DNA of 64,000 nt from Streptomyces aurantiogriseus (GTDB lineage Bacteria; Actinomycetota; Actinomycetes; Streptomycetales; Streptomycetaceae). Below, piece by piece: positions 45,441 through 53,932 of this stretch (the stretch's first letter is position 1; every line of letters begins with the position of its first letter). Position numbers and translations under genes: made by a program. The stretch is taken from NCBI RefSeq assembly GCF_014649375.1, contig NZ_BMSX01000034.1, forward strand, positions 1-64,000, given 5' to 3'. The notes under the pieces were generated by a model. That model searched no databases and was not told the DNA's origin. It saw only the letters and a program-made list of their open reading frames with translations.

Positions 45441-46640
45441 ATGATCCGGAGCATGACGGACACGGCGGAACAGAGCACGGAACAGTCGGCGCAGGAGCGG
45501 CTGCGGGAGCGACGGTCGGTCGCCCACCGGACGGCGGAGCGCGTCCTGTCGCGCGCGGGCTTCCGCAGAACCCTCCGCGAACAACTGGCGCTGCTCCAGG
45601 ACGCGGCACCGCGGGTGTACGACCTGGACGAACCCGGTGACATATACGGCAACCGGGTCGTGGAGGCCCTGGAGGAGCGCGTCGCCACGCTGCTGGGCAC
45701 GGAGTCCGCCGCGTTCTTCCCGACAGGCACGATGGCCCAGCAGATCGCCCTGCGCTGCTGGGCCGGACGCACCGGCAACCCCACCGTCGCACTGCACGCG
45801 CTGGCCCACCCGGAGGTGCACGAACGGGACGCGTTCAGCCTGGTCAGCGGATTGCATCCGGTCCGTGTGACCAGCGAGCCCCGGCCGCCGACGGCCGACG
45901 AGGTGCGCGACGTCGCGGAGCCTTTCGGGGCGCTGATGCTGGAGCTGCCCCTCAGGGACGCCGGTTTCCTGCTGCCCTCCTGGGAGGAGCTCACCGAGGT
46001 CGTGGAGGCGGCGCGCGAGCGCGACGCGGTGGTGCACTTCGACGGCGCGCGCCTGTGGGAGTCCACCGTCCACTTCGGCCGCCCCCTGGACGAGATAGCG
46101 GGCCTGGCGGACAGCGTGTACGTCTCGTTCTACAAGTCCCTCGACGGCATCGGCGGCGCCGCACTCGCCGGCCCGAAGACGCTGGTCGAGGAGGCGAAGA
46201 CCTGGCGGCACCGCTACGGCGGCATGGTCTTCCAGCAGTTCCCCACAGTCCTGTCGGCACTCGTCGGCCTGGAACGGGAGCTGCCCCGGCTGCCGGAATA
46301 CGTCGCCCACGCGCGCGTGGTGGCCGCCGCGCTGCGCGAGGGCTTCGCCGACGCGGGCGTGCCGTGGACGCGCGTGCACCCCGAGGAGCCACACACCCAC
46401 GAGTTCCAGGTGTGGCTGCCGTACGACACGGACGTGCTCGGCGAGGCCGCGGTGCGGCAGGCCGAGGGGACGGGGACGCTGCTCTTCGGCGCCCCCTGGG
46501 ACCGGGGCGGGCCGGGCCTCGGCGTCACCGAGGTCACCGTGCGCGCCGACGGTCTGATGTGGACGGCGGGTGACGTGAAGGCGGCGGTCGCCGACTTCGT
46601 CGCACGGGTGACCGAGGTGACGGCGGAGGTCAGCAGGTAG
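45441..46640 (+). CDS. PLP-dependent beta-eliminating lyase / threonine aldolase-like
   Basis: 399 residues from ATG 45441 (GGGGG 8 nt upstream). ATG 45453 is an alternative but lacks a spaced ribosome site. It has the fold-type I layout of the threonine-aldolase family: PTGTMAQQIALRCW (cofactor phosphate region), VVHFDGARLWES (Asp pairing with the pyridine nitrogen) and the Schiff-base lysine in YVSFYKSLDGIGGAAL. Substrate could be threonine or another beta-hydroxy amino acid. Confidence 0.9.
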   Translation: MIRSMTDTAEQSTEQSAQERLRERRSVAHRTAERVLSRAGFRRTLREQLALLQDAAPRVYDLDEPGDIYGNRVVEALEERVATLLGTESAAFFPTGTMAQQIALRCWAGRTGNPTVALHALAHPEVHERDAFSLVSGLHPVRVTSEPRPPTADEVRDVAEPFGALMLELPLRDAGFLLPSWEELTEVVEAARERDAVVHFDGARLWESTVHFGRPLDEIAGLADSVYVSFYKSLDGIGGAALAGPKTLVEEAKTWRHRYGGMVFQQFPTVLSALVGLERELPRLPEYVAHARVVAAALREGFADAGVPWTRVHPEEPHTHEFQVWLPYDTDVLGEAAVRQAEGTGTLLFGAPWDRGGPGLGVTEVTVRADGLMWTAGDVKAAVADFVARVTEVTAEVSR

Positions 46641-46845
46641 GGCGCGGACGCGAGCGCAGCAACCGGCCCAGGACCCGTCGGATCCGTCCGTGGGCCGGGC
46701 GGCCCGCGAGGACCGCGTGGAACTGGTGGCGGTCGCGCAGTTCCCGGATCACCTGCCAGTCGTGGGCCCCGGGCGCGGGCGGAACGGGCTCGCCGTGCTG
46801 CCGGGCGCGGTAGGCGTCGAGGGCGTACTGCTGCGTGATGCTCAT
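46630..46845 (-). CDS. Small basic hypothetical protein
   Basis: 71 residues starting MSITQQYALDAYRARQHGEPVPPAPGAHDW, preceded by GAGGAA. The C-terminal half is arginine-rich (IRRVLGRLLRSRPRP) and may bind nucleic acid or membrane. Its end overlaps the lyase gene by 11 bp. It is divergent from the ArsR-fold regulator, with the palindrome at 46941 between the starts, so that regulator may control it. Confidence 0.68.
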   Translation of the reverse strand: MSITQQYALDAYRARQHGEPVPPAPGAHDWQVIRELRDRHQFHAVLAGRPAHGRIRRVLGRLLRSRPRPTC

Positions 46846-46940
46846 GGCCGGTTCCTCTTCGGAACGTGGGAACAGAGATCCGGAAGGCTCCGCGGTTGCC
46901 CCGGGCACCTCAGGCTGCGCCCGGCCGGTGCGCCGCGTCG

Positions 46941-46969
46941 CGTCGATTGACGGCGGCCGTCAATCGACG
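46941..46969. promoter_or_regulatory. Perfect 14-bp inverted repeat (likely operator)
   Basis: CGTCGATTGACGGC, one G, then its exact reverse complement GCCGTCAATCGACG. The core TTGACGGC-G-GCCGTCAA also supplies a TTGACG -35-like hexamer. It lies about 35 bp before the regulator gene and 95 bp before the divergent small gene, so autoregulation is likely. Confidence 0.8.
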
Positions 46970-47004
46970 ACGGCGTTGTCAGTGGCGGGGTGCACCATGA
47001 GGGC

Positions 47005-48114
47005 ATGAGCGTGAGCATCGACATCGCGGGGCTGCGGCCGGAGAGGGCCGCGATCGTGCCCTCGCCCCTGGCCGAGCTCGGCATGGCGCTGCACGCGCTG
47101 TCCGAGCCGGGGCACCACCCCGGCCTGCAGGGCTGGGTCACCAGCGTCACCGCGCGCCTGGACCCGCACCTGGCCGACCGGATGTGCGAGGCCGACTTCC
47201 TGTGGCGCACGTCGTTCTCGGACATCTTCCTGCCCTACGCCGGCATCCCCGGCGGAAGCACACTCCCGGGCGCCACGCTCGCCGAGGAGCTGGACCTCCT
47301 GGACAAGCTGACGGACGAACAGTTCGCGGACGCAGCCCTGGAGTTCATCACCTGCACACTCGCCTATGACACCTACGCCCCGAGCGCCCTGTCGGACGAG
47401 GTCGTACGCCGCCGCGCCCTGGAGGTCGCCGCCTCCCGCGGCCCCCAGCAGGTGCGGTTCACACAGCGCCTGCTCGACGATCCGCCGACCGTCCGCGGAT
47501 GGCTGCGGCGCTTCCTGGAGGACTGCGACGAGGCCTTCTTCGCGGAGGCCTGGTCCCGGCTGAGCCACCAGCTGACGGCGGACGCCCGGCACAAGACGGA
47601 CCTGCTGCGGCACCGTGGACTCGCGGAGGCACTGGCCGCGGTCTCCCCCGCGATCACTCTGGACGAGGCCGCCGGGCGAATCATCGTCGACAAGCTGCTC
47701 GAGGGCCGCACCACCACCGCAGGCGGCGGCCTGCTCCTCGTCCCGACGAGCCTGGGCTGGCCACATCTGAACGTGCTGCACCGTCACGGCTGGCAGCCGC
47801 TGCTGCACTATCCCGTCGGCGCCCCCGAGCTGGCCTCGCCGCCGTCCGTCGAGCAACTCACGCTGCGGATGACGGCCCTGTCCCACCCCGTCCGCATGCG
47901 AATCTGCCGCCACCTGGCCCGCAGCACCTACACCACCACCGAGCTGGCCCAGGTGCACGGCATGTCGGCCCCCGAGATATCCCGGCACCTCGCCGTCCTG
48001 AAGAAAGCGGGGCTGGTCACCACCCGCCGACGCGGGCGGTACGTGCTGCACCAGCTCGACGTGTCGACGGTGGCGCGGCTCGGGAGCGACTTCCTGGAGG
48101 GAATCCTCAGATAG
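47005..48114 (+). CDS. ArsR-fold transcriptional regulator (DUF5937-type)
   Basis: 369 residues. The large N-terminal part (ERAAIVPSPLAELGMALHALSEPGHHPGLQGWV...) is of the DUF5937 type found in actinobacteria. The C-terminal 85 residues are an ArsR winged helix (RMTALSHPVRMRICRHLARSTYTTTELAQVHGMSAPEISRHLAVLKKAGLVTTRRRGRYVLHQLD). There is no cysteine metal site in the recognition helix. The perfect palindrome upstream is its probable site. ATG 47005 is chosen; GTG 46990 is in frame. Confidence 0.87.
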   Translation: MSVSIDIAGLRPERAAIVPSPLAELGMALHALSEPGHHPGLQGWVTSVTARLDPHLADRMCEADFLWRTSFSDIFLPYAGIPGGSTLPGATLAEELDLLDKLTDEQFADAALEFITCTLAYDTYAPSALSDEVVRRRALEVAASRGPQQVRFTQRLLDDPPTVRGWLRRFLEDCDEAFFAEAWSRLSHQLTADARHKTDLLRHRGLAEALAAVSPAITLDEAAGRIIVDKLLEGRTTTAGGGLLLVPTSLGWPHLNVLHRHGWQPLLHYPVGAPELASPPSVEQLTLRMTALSHPVRMRICRHLARSTYTTTELAQVHGMSAPEISRHLAVLKKAGLVTTRRRGRYVLHQLDVSTVARLGSDFLEGILR

Positions 48115-48197
48115 GCCTGCGGGGATTCGCGGGTACCTCTGGCAGATCCCTCAGCCAGGCGTCGCGGGGATTCCCGGGTGGCGCTCCGGGGCGGTCG

Positions 48198-48830
48198 TCA
48201 GTCGAAGCGGATGTGTTTCAGGCCCACCCGTGCCTGACGCAGCCGCGTCCGCAGCGTTCCCTCGTTGTTCGGCCTCAGCGTCAGGCCGGCCAGGACGGCG
48301 ATGCGGTCCGCCGTCTTCGGCACGGTCGAGTGGTCGGTCCACAGGTGCTCGGCGAACTCCGGTTCACGCAGCCGCTCCAGGCAGTGGTCGAGCTGCTGGA
48401 CGGCCCAGCTCTCCCTGCGCAGAGGGGCGTTCTTCCCGGCGACGTACTGAAGGAGGTGTCCGAAACCGCGCTCGCGCAGCCGCCGCAGGACGGTTTCGCG
48501 CTCGGCGAGGAGGGCGAAGTGCCGTACGTCATGGCCGAGTGCGCGCAACCGGCCCACGGTCTCCTCGAAGTAGCCGGAGTCCGTGACCGTCATCGGCGCG
48601 ATCACCACGCCGTCGTGCCGGGTGAGGGCGAGATCGAGGACCTCGACGACACCCTGCCGCCAGGAGGTCAAGTCCTGGAAGTTCCCACGGAGATCGGGCG
48701 GCAGCATGCGACGCAGGCCGAAGCCGGCATGCTCGGGGTCGCAGACGACGCTGCCGGGCAGGCGGCGCTGGATCTCGTGTGCGGTCTGTGTCTTGCCGCC
48801 CCCGAAAGGGCCGTTGATCCACAGGAGCAT
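48198..48830 (-). CDS. TmrB-like ATP-binding protein (tunicamycin-resistance family)
   Basis: 210 residues. The P-loop is INGPFGGGKTQTAHEIQRRLPG at the N-terminus, followed by VVCDPEHAGFGLRRMLP, VIAPMTVTDSGYFEETVGRLRALGHDVRHFALLA and a tail LRTRLRQARVGLKHIRFD. Residue by residue this follows TmrB of Bacillus subtilis, an ATP-binding protein that confers tunicamycin resistance. Whether this one acts on tunicamycin, on related nucleosides, or as a general kinase is unknown. Confidence 0.85.
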   Translation of the reverse strand: MLLWINGPFGGGKTQTAHEIQRRLPGSVVCDPEHAGFGLRRMLPPDLRGNFQDLTSWRQGVVEVLDLALTRHDGVVIAPMTVTDSGYFEETVGRLRALGHDVRHFALLAERETVLRRLRERGFGHLLQYVAGKNAPLRRESWAVQQLDHCLERLREPEFAEHLWTDHSTVPKTADRIAVLAGLTLRPNNEGTLRTRLRQARVGLKHIRFD

Positions 48831-48880
48831 GCGCAGACCCTAGTGCGCGCCGGGTGCGCGCGGGTCGCGTTCCCCGCGGT

Positions 48881-49549
48881 TCAGTGCCCGCCGGCCCGCA
48901 CCAGACCCGTCTCGTACGCCAGGACCACCACCTGCACCCGGTCCCGCAGCCCCAGCTTGGTCAGGATGCGGCCCACGTGGGTCTTGACGGTCGCCTCGGA
49001 CAGCACCAGCCGGGCCGCGATCTCGCCGTTGGACAGGCCCTGGGCGACCAGCACCATCACCTCGCGCTCCCGCTCGGTGAGCCGCTCCAGCTCCTTGTGC
49101 TGGGGCTCCTTGCCGGTGCTGGGCAGCATCGGTGCGAACCGGTCGAGGAGGCGGCGGGTCGTGGAGGGGGCGACCACCGCGTCGCCGCTGTGCACGGAGC
49201 GGATGGCGGCGAGAAGCTCGCCGGGCGGCACGTCCTTGAGCATGAAGCCGGAGGCGCCCGCCTTCAGCGCGGAGAAGGCGTACTCGTCGAGGTCGAAGGT
49301 GGTCAGGATCAGCACCTTCGGCGGGTCGGTCTCCGCGCAGATGCGGCGGGTGGCCTCCACGCCGTCCAGCTTCGGCATGCGCACGTCCATGAGCACGACG
49401 TCGACCGCCGTCGAGCGCACGACCTGGAGGGCCTCGACGCCGTCGCCCGCCTCCGCCACGACCTCCATGTCCGGCTGGGCGGCGAGCACCATCCGGAACC
49501 CGGTGCGCAGCAGCACCTGGTCGTCGACGAGCATCACGCGGATCGTCAT
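48881..49549 (-). CDS. NarL/LuxR-family response regulator
   Basis: 222 residues. The receiver domain has Asp9/Asp10, phospho-Asp55 in VVLMDVRMPK and Lys in MLKDVPPGE. The LuxR helix-turn-helix is LTEREREVMVLVAQGLSNGEIAARLVLSEATVKTHVGRILTKLGLRDRVQVV. It follows the histidine kinase gene by 71 bp on the same strand and is its likely partner. Target genes unknown. Confidence 0.95.
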   Translation of the reverse strand: MTIRVMLVDDQVLLRTGFRMVLAAQPDMEVVAEAGDGVEALQVVRSTAVDVVLMDVRMPKLDGVEATRRICAETDPPKVLILTTFDLDEYAFSALKAGASGFMLKDVPPGELLAAIRSVHSGDAVVAPSTTRRLLDRFAPMLPSTGKEPQHKELERLTEREREVMVLVAQGLSNGEIAARLVLSEATVKTHVGRILTKLGLRDRVQVVVLAYETGLVRAGGH

Positions 49550-49620
49550 CGGGTCCTCTTCCGTGGGTTCTGGCGGGGCTTGGGGGCGTGACAGGTGTCA
49601 ACAGGGGGCGTGCGTCGGCG

Positions 49621-50823
49621 TCAATGCGCCGGTTTGAGCGGGAGCAGGGCGCTGATGCGGAATCCTCCGCCGGGTCGTGGGCCCGCGTCCAGGGTGCCGC
49701 CGACCATGCCGACTCGCTCGCGCATGCCGATCAGGCCGTGACCATGGCCGTCGGCGCCGCCCTCCTCGTACAGCTCGTGCGGGGCGCCCTTGCCGTCGTC
49801 CTCGACGAGCAGGCCGAGGCCGTCGTCGAAGTAGACCAGGCGCACACTGGCGCCCGCGTTCGGCCCACCGTGCTTGCGCGTGTTGGTCAGCGCCTCCTGC
49901 ACGATGCGGTACGCGGTGAGCTCGACGCCGCTGGGCAGCGGGCGCGGGGTGCCCTCGATCTTGAAGTCCACGGGCAGTCCTGAGCCGCGGCACTGCTCGA
50001 CGAGGTCCTCGATCTGCTCGACGTCCGGCTGCGGCACGTACTCGCCGCCCTCCTGGTGCTCACCGGTGCGCAGCACACCGAGCAGGCGGCGCATCTCGGC
50101 GAGGGCCTGGCGGCCGGTGGAGGAGATCGTCTCCAGGGCCTTCTTCGCCTGGTCGGGGGCGGCGTCGAGGACGTAGGCGGCGCCGTCGGCCTGGACCACC
50201 ATCACCGACACGTTGTGCGCGACGACGTCGTGCAACTCGCGCGCGATGCGGGCGCGCTCGGCGGCGACCGCGACCTTCGCCTGCGCCTCGCGCTCCTTCT
50301 CCAGGCGCGCCGCGCGCTCCTCCAGCTGCGCGAAGTAGGCGCGGCGGGTGCGCATGGAGTCGCCGAGCACCCAGGCGAGGGCGAACGGCAGCGTCTGGAA
50401 GACGACGATCGCGATGTTGCCCGCGATGCTCGAGTCCTGCTCCGGCCAGCGCAGCTGCGCCAGGCTCGCGGCGCACAGGCCCACGCCCAGTGCGAGCCGG
50501 GAGGCCCAGCGGGCGCCGGTCGCGGCGACCGTGTAGACGATCACCACGAAGGCGAAGTCGGCGGGCGTCGTCGGCACGTCCAGCACCAGCTGTGCCAGCC
50601 CGATCGCGCCGGCCAGCAGCAGCATCTTCTCGGGCATGCGGCGGCGCAGCGCGATCACCAGGCAGAGCAGGAGCACGACCGGGATGGTCAGTGCCGGGGC
50701 GTCCGTGCCCGTGGCCTCCTGCTTCGTCGTCTCCGCGACGAGCGAGATCCCGAACAGGACGACGGCCCAGAAGGCGTCGACCCCGGTCGGGTGGGTGCGG
50801 AGGAAGTCATAGAGGCGCTGCAC
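49621..50823 (-). CDS. NarL-type sensor histidine kinase
   Basis: 400 residues, GTG start. Four or five N-terminal membrane segments (about 17-155) with short loops and no large outer domain point to a membrane or intramembrane signal. The HisKA_3 dimerisation domain has His198 in ARIARELHDVVAHNVSVMVVQADG, and the ATPase domain includes LTAYRIVQEALTNTRKHGG and VEDDGKG, then GHGLIGMRERVGMVGG. It is paired with the NarL regulator downstream. Confidence 0.95.
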   Translation of the reverse strand: MQRLYDFLRTHPTGVDAFWAVVLFGISLVAETTKQEATGTDAPALTIPVVLLLCLVIALRRRMPEKMLLLAGAIGLAQLVLDVPTTPADFAFVVIVYTVAATGARWASRLALGVGLCAASLAQLRWPEQDSSIAGNIAIVVFQTLPFALAWVLGDSMRTRRAYFAQLEERAARLEKEREAQAKVAVAAERARIARELHDVVAHNVSVMVVQADGAAYVLDAAPDQAKKALETISSTGRQALAEMRRLLGVLRTGEHQEGGEYVPQPDVEQIEDLVEQCRGSGLPVDFKIEGTPRPLPSGVELTAYRIVQEALTNTRKHGGPNAGASVRLVYFDDGLGLLVEDDGKGAPHELYEEGGADGHGHGLIGMRERVGMVGGTLDAGPRPGGGFRISALLPLKPAH

Positions 50824-50941
50824 GTAACCCAGAGTAGGGAAGCGCGATGCGTGCAGGGGTCAACCGGAGGGCCGATCCGCGACTGCCGCGTGTACTCCGC
50901 AAGGTGGAGGCCGTGATCACCCGTACGCCTAGGCTGGCCGG

Positions 50942-52234
50942 GTGGTGGAAACGGTGACGGGCTCCGGCGAATGGCGCGGCTGGCGGGCGGCGACGGAGTC
51001 CGCCCTGTACGGAACGGACGGCTTCTACCGCCGCCCCGAGGGCCCGGCCGGCCACTTCCGTACGTCCGTGCACGCGTCCCCGCTCTTCGCCGAGGCCGTG
51101 GCCCGGCTGCTGTGCCGCGTCGACGAGGCGCTCGGCCGGCCCGCGTCGCTCGACTTCGTCGACATGGCCGCCGGACGCGGCGAACTGGTCACCGGCGTCC
51201 TCGCCGCACTCCCCGCCGACGTGGCCGCCCGCACGCGCGCGTACGCCGTCGAGATCGCCGCCCGCCCGGTGGGCCTCGCTCGCCGGATCGAGTGGCTGCA
51301 CGAGCCGCCGCCGCAGGTCACCGGGCTGCTGTTCGCCAACGAGTGGCTGGACAACGTGCCCGTCGAGGTCGCCGAGGTCGACTCCGCGGGCGTGGCCCGG
51401 CTGGTGCTCGTCCGCGACGACGGGACCGAGCGGCTCGGCGAGCCGGTGTCCGGCGCGGAGGCGGAATGGCTCGCCCGCTGGTGGCCGCCGGCGCACGAGG
51501 AGGGCCTGCGCGCGGAGATCGGCCTCCCCCGCGACACCGCGTGGGCGTTGGCCGTCTCCCGTGTCGCGCGGGGACTGGCCGTGGCGGTGGACTACGCGCA
51601 CACGGCGGATGTGCGCCCCCCGTTCGGGACGCTCACCGGCTTCCGCGAGGGCCGCGAGACACCGCCCGTGCCGGACGGGTCGTGCGACATCACGGCGCAT
51701 GTGGCGCTGGATGCGTGCGCGGAAGCGGGGGCGCGTGCGGTGCTGAACGCGTGCGCTGAAGCGGGGGCGGGAGCGCTGGGCAGGGGAGTGCGGGCGAGCG
51801 CGGCGACCGGGAGGGGAGCCGGGTCAGGCGCCGAGGCGGGTGCGCCGGCGGGAGCGAATGCCGATGCGCCAGCGGGCACGGAGGCCGACGCGCCCCCAGG
51901 CGCGGACGACGACGCCTCAGCCGGCGCGGAGGCGGGTGCGCCGGCGGGCGCGAAAGCCGGTGCGCCGGCGGGTGCAGGCGGCGGAACGGCGGGCGTGACG
52001 GCATGCACGCCTCCCGGCATGCGGCTGCTCAGTCAGCGCGACGCTCTGCGCGCGCTGGGGATCGCCGGCGTGCGCCCCCCGCTCGCGCTCGCGGCCACGG
52101 ACCCCTCCGCGTACGTGCGCGCCCTTGCGCGCGCCGGAGAGGCCGCCGAGCTCACGGCGCCCGGCGGGTTGGGCGACTTCGGGTGGCTGGTCCAGCCGGT
52201 CGGAATTCCGAACCCGCTGGGCCTGCCCGACTGA
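50942..52234 (+). CDS. MidA/DUF185-like SAM-dependent methyltransferase with insertion
   Basis: 430 residues from GTG 50942 (other GTG codons at 50945 and 50954). The N-terminal half has the Rossmann methyltransferase motif FVDMAAGRGELVTGVL (72-87), GLLFANEWLDNVPVEVAEV (128-146) and VAVDYAH, as in the DUF185/MidA family, whose eukaryotic member methylates complex I. Residues about 263-358 are an Ala/Gly/Asp/Pro-rich stretch of AGAPAGA-like repeats inserted between the strand DITAHVALDA and the tail PPGMRLLSQRDALRALGI. Conserved motifs sit on both sides, so the enzyme may still fold. Next door is nuoD, which fits a complex-I theme. Confidence 0.82.
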   Translation: MVETVTGSGEWRGWRAATESALYGTDGFYRRPEGPAGHFRTSVHASPLFAEAVARLLCRVDEALGRPASLDFVDMAAGRGELVTGVLAALPADVAARTRAYAVEIAARPVGLARRIEWLHEPPPQVTGLLFANEWLDNVPVEVAEVDSAGVARLVLVRDDGTERLGEPVSGAEAEWLARWWPPAHEEGLRAEIGLPRDTAWALAVSRVARGLAVAVDYAHTADVRPPFGTLTGFREGRETPPVPDGSCDITAHVALDACAEAGARAVLNACAEAGAGALGRGVRASAATGRGAGSGAEAGAPAGANADAPAGTEADAPPGADDDASAGAEAGAPAGAKAGAPAGAGGGTAGVTACTPPGMRLLSQRDALRALGIAGVRPPLALAATDPSAYVRALARAGEAAELTAPGGLGDFGWLVQPVGIPNPLGLPD

Positions 52235-52245
52235 CCTGCTTCTCG

Positions 52246-53397
52246 CTACTTGTCGATGTCGCCGACCACGAAGAACATCGACCCCAGGATCGCCACCATG
52301 TCCGCGACGAGCGTGCCCGGCAGCAGCTCGGTGAGCGCCTGGATGTTGTTGTACGAGGCCGAGCGCAGCTTCAGGCGGTACGGGGTCTTCTCACCCTTGC
52401 TGACGAGGTAGTAGCCGTTGATGCCGAGGGGGTTCTCGGTCCACGCGTACGTGTGCCCCTCGGGTGCCTTGAGGACCTTGGGGAGCCGCTGGTTGATCGG
52501 GCCGGGCGGGAGGTCGGCGAGGCGGTCCAGACAGGCGTCCGCGAGATCGAGCGCGTTGTGCGTCTGCTCCAGGAGGCACTCGAAGCGGGCGAGGCAGTCG
52601 CCCTCGGACCGGCTCACCACCTTCAGGGTGTCCTGCAGTTCGCCGTACGCCAGGTACGGCTCGTCGCGGCGCAGGTCGAAGTCGACGCCGGAGGCGCGCG
52701 CGATCGGCCCGCTCACGCCGTACGCGTGCACGGCCGCCGGCGTGAGGATGCCGACGCCGCGCGTGCGGCCCCGGAAGATCTCGTTGCCCAGCACGAGGTC
52801 GTCGAAGACGTCCATCCGCGAGCGCACGGCGGAAACGGCGCCACGCGCGCGTGAGGCCCATCCGGCCGGCAGGTCCTCCTTGAGGCCGCCGACCCGGTTG
52901 AACATGTAGTGCATGCGCCCGCCGGAGACCTCCTCCATGACGTTCTGGAGGACCTCGCGCTCGCGGAAGGCGTAGAAGACCGGAGTGATGCCGCCCAGCT
53001 CCAGCGGGTACGAGCCCAGGAACATCAGGTGGTTGAGCACCCGGTTCAGCTCGGCGAGGAGCGTGCGCGTCCACACCGCGCGCGCGGGGACCTCCATGCC
53101 GAGCATCCGCTCCACGGCGATGACCACGCCCAGCTCGTTCGAGAAGGCCGAGAGCCAGTCGTGGCGGTTGGCCAGCATGACGATCTGGCGGTAGTCGCGG
53201 GCCTCGAACAGCTTCTCCGCGCCGCGGTGCATGTAGCCGATCACCGGCTCCGCGCGCCTGATGCGCTCACCGTCCAGCACGAGCCGCAGCCGCAGCACAC
53301 CGTGCGTGGAGGGGTGCTGGGGGCCGATGTTGAGCACCATGTCGGTGCTCTCCGCGGCACCGCCGATCCCGACCGTGGTCTCCGTCGTAGGAGTCAT
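52246..53397 (-). CDS. nuoD: Orphan NADH-quinone oxidoreductase subunit D (NuoD2-type)
   Basis: 383 residues, the 49-kDa subunit of complex I. Family motifs present: MVLNIGPQHPSTHGVLRLRLVLDGE, EPVIGYMHRGAEKLFE, FRGRTRGVGILTPAAVHAYGVSGP and the C-terminal SASYNNIQALTELLPGTLVADMVAILGSMFFVVGDIDK. It stands alone, with no other nuo gene in the window. S. coelicolor also has a second nuoD apart from the main nuo cluster. Could serve a partial complex or be an alternative subunit. Confidence 0.93.
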   Translation of the reverse strand: MTPTTETTVGIGGAAESTDMVLNIGPQHPSTHGVLRLRLVLDGERIRRAEPVIGYMHRGAEKLFEARDYRQIVMLANRHDWLSAFSNELGVVIAVERMLGMEVPARAVWTRTLLAELNRVLNHLMFLGSYPLELGGITPVFYAFREREVLQNVMEEVSGGRMHYMFNRVGGLKEDLPAGWASRARGAVSAVRSRMDVFDDLVLGNEIFRGRTRGVGILTPAAVHAYGVSGPIARASGVDFDLRRDEPYLAYGELQDTLKVVSRSEGDCLARFECLLEQTHNALDLADACLDRLADLPPGPINQRLPKVLKAPEGHTYAWTENPLGINGYYLVSKGEKTPYRLKLRSASYNNIQALTELLPGTLVADMVAILGSMFFVVGDIDK

Positions 53398-53428
53398 GGC
53401 CCCAGTCTCCCCTACGTACGCTGGCCGT

Positions 53429-53932
53429 ATGGAAACGGGGAGCCCGGGGGGCGCGGAGACGACGGGAACCGAAGCGGCGTGGATCGGACTGCCGCCGGGG
53501 CTGCTGCGGATGCGCCGGCTGTTGCTCGTGGTGTGGCTGGGGCCGGCGGCCGTGGGCCTCGGAGTACTGCTCGGCCTGCTCGCCGGTCCGGCGTGGTCCG
53601 CGTTCGCGCTGCTGCCGCTGGCGGGGGCCGTCTGGGGCTGGGTCATGCTGGGCCGCAACTGGCGTTCCTGGCGGTACGCCGAGCGCGCCGACGACCTGCT
53701 CATCAGCCGGGGCGTGCTCTGGCGCGAGGAGACGGTCGTACCGTACGGGCGGATGCAACTCGTCGAGGTGACCTCCGGTCCCGTGGAGCGGCACTTCGGG
53801 CTGGCCAGCGTTCAGCTGCACACGGCGGCCGCCGCGACCGACGCGACGATCCCGGGCCTGGATCCGGCCGAGGCGGAACGGCTGCGCGACCGGCTCACCG
53901 AGCTCGGCGAGGCCCGATCGGCGGGGCTGTGA
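53429..53932 (+). CDS. Membrane protein with bacterial PH-like domain (YdbS-like)
   Basis: 167 residues. Two hydrophobic helices (LLLVVWLGPAAVGLGVLLGLLAG and FALLPLAGAVWGWVML) are followed by a bPH2 domain (WRYAERADDLLISRGVLWREETVVPYGRMQLVEVTSGPVERHFGLASVQLHTAA). Its stop overlaps the start of the next gene (GTGA at 53929). The YdbS/YdbT pair is widespread in Gram-positives; function not established. Confidence 0.87.
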   Translation: METGSPGGAETTGTEAAWIGLPPGLLRMRRLLLVVWLGPAAVGLGVLLGLLAGPAWSAFALLPLAGAVWGWVMLGRNWRSWRYAERADDLLISRGVLWREETVVPYGRMQLVEVTSGPVERHFGLASVQLHTAAAATDATIPGLDPAEAERLRDRLTELGEARSAGL

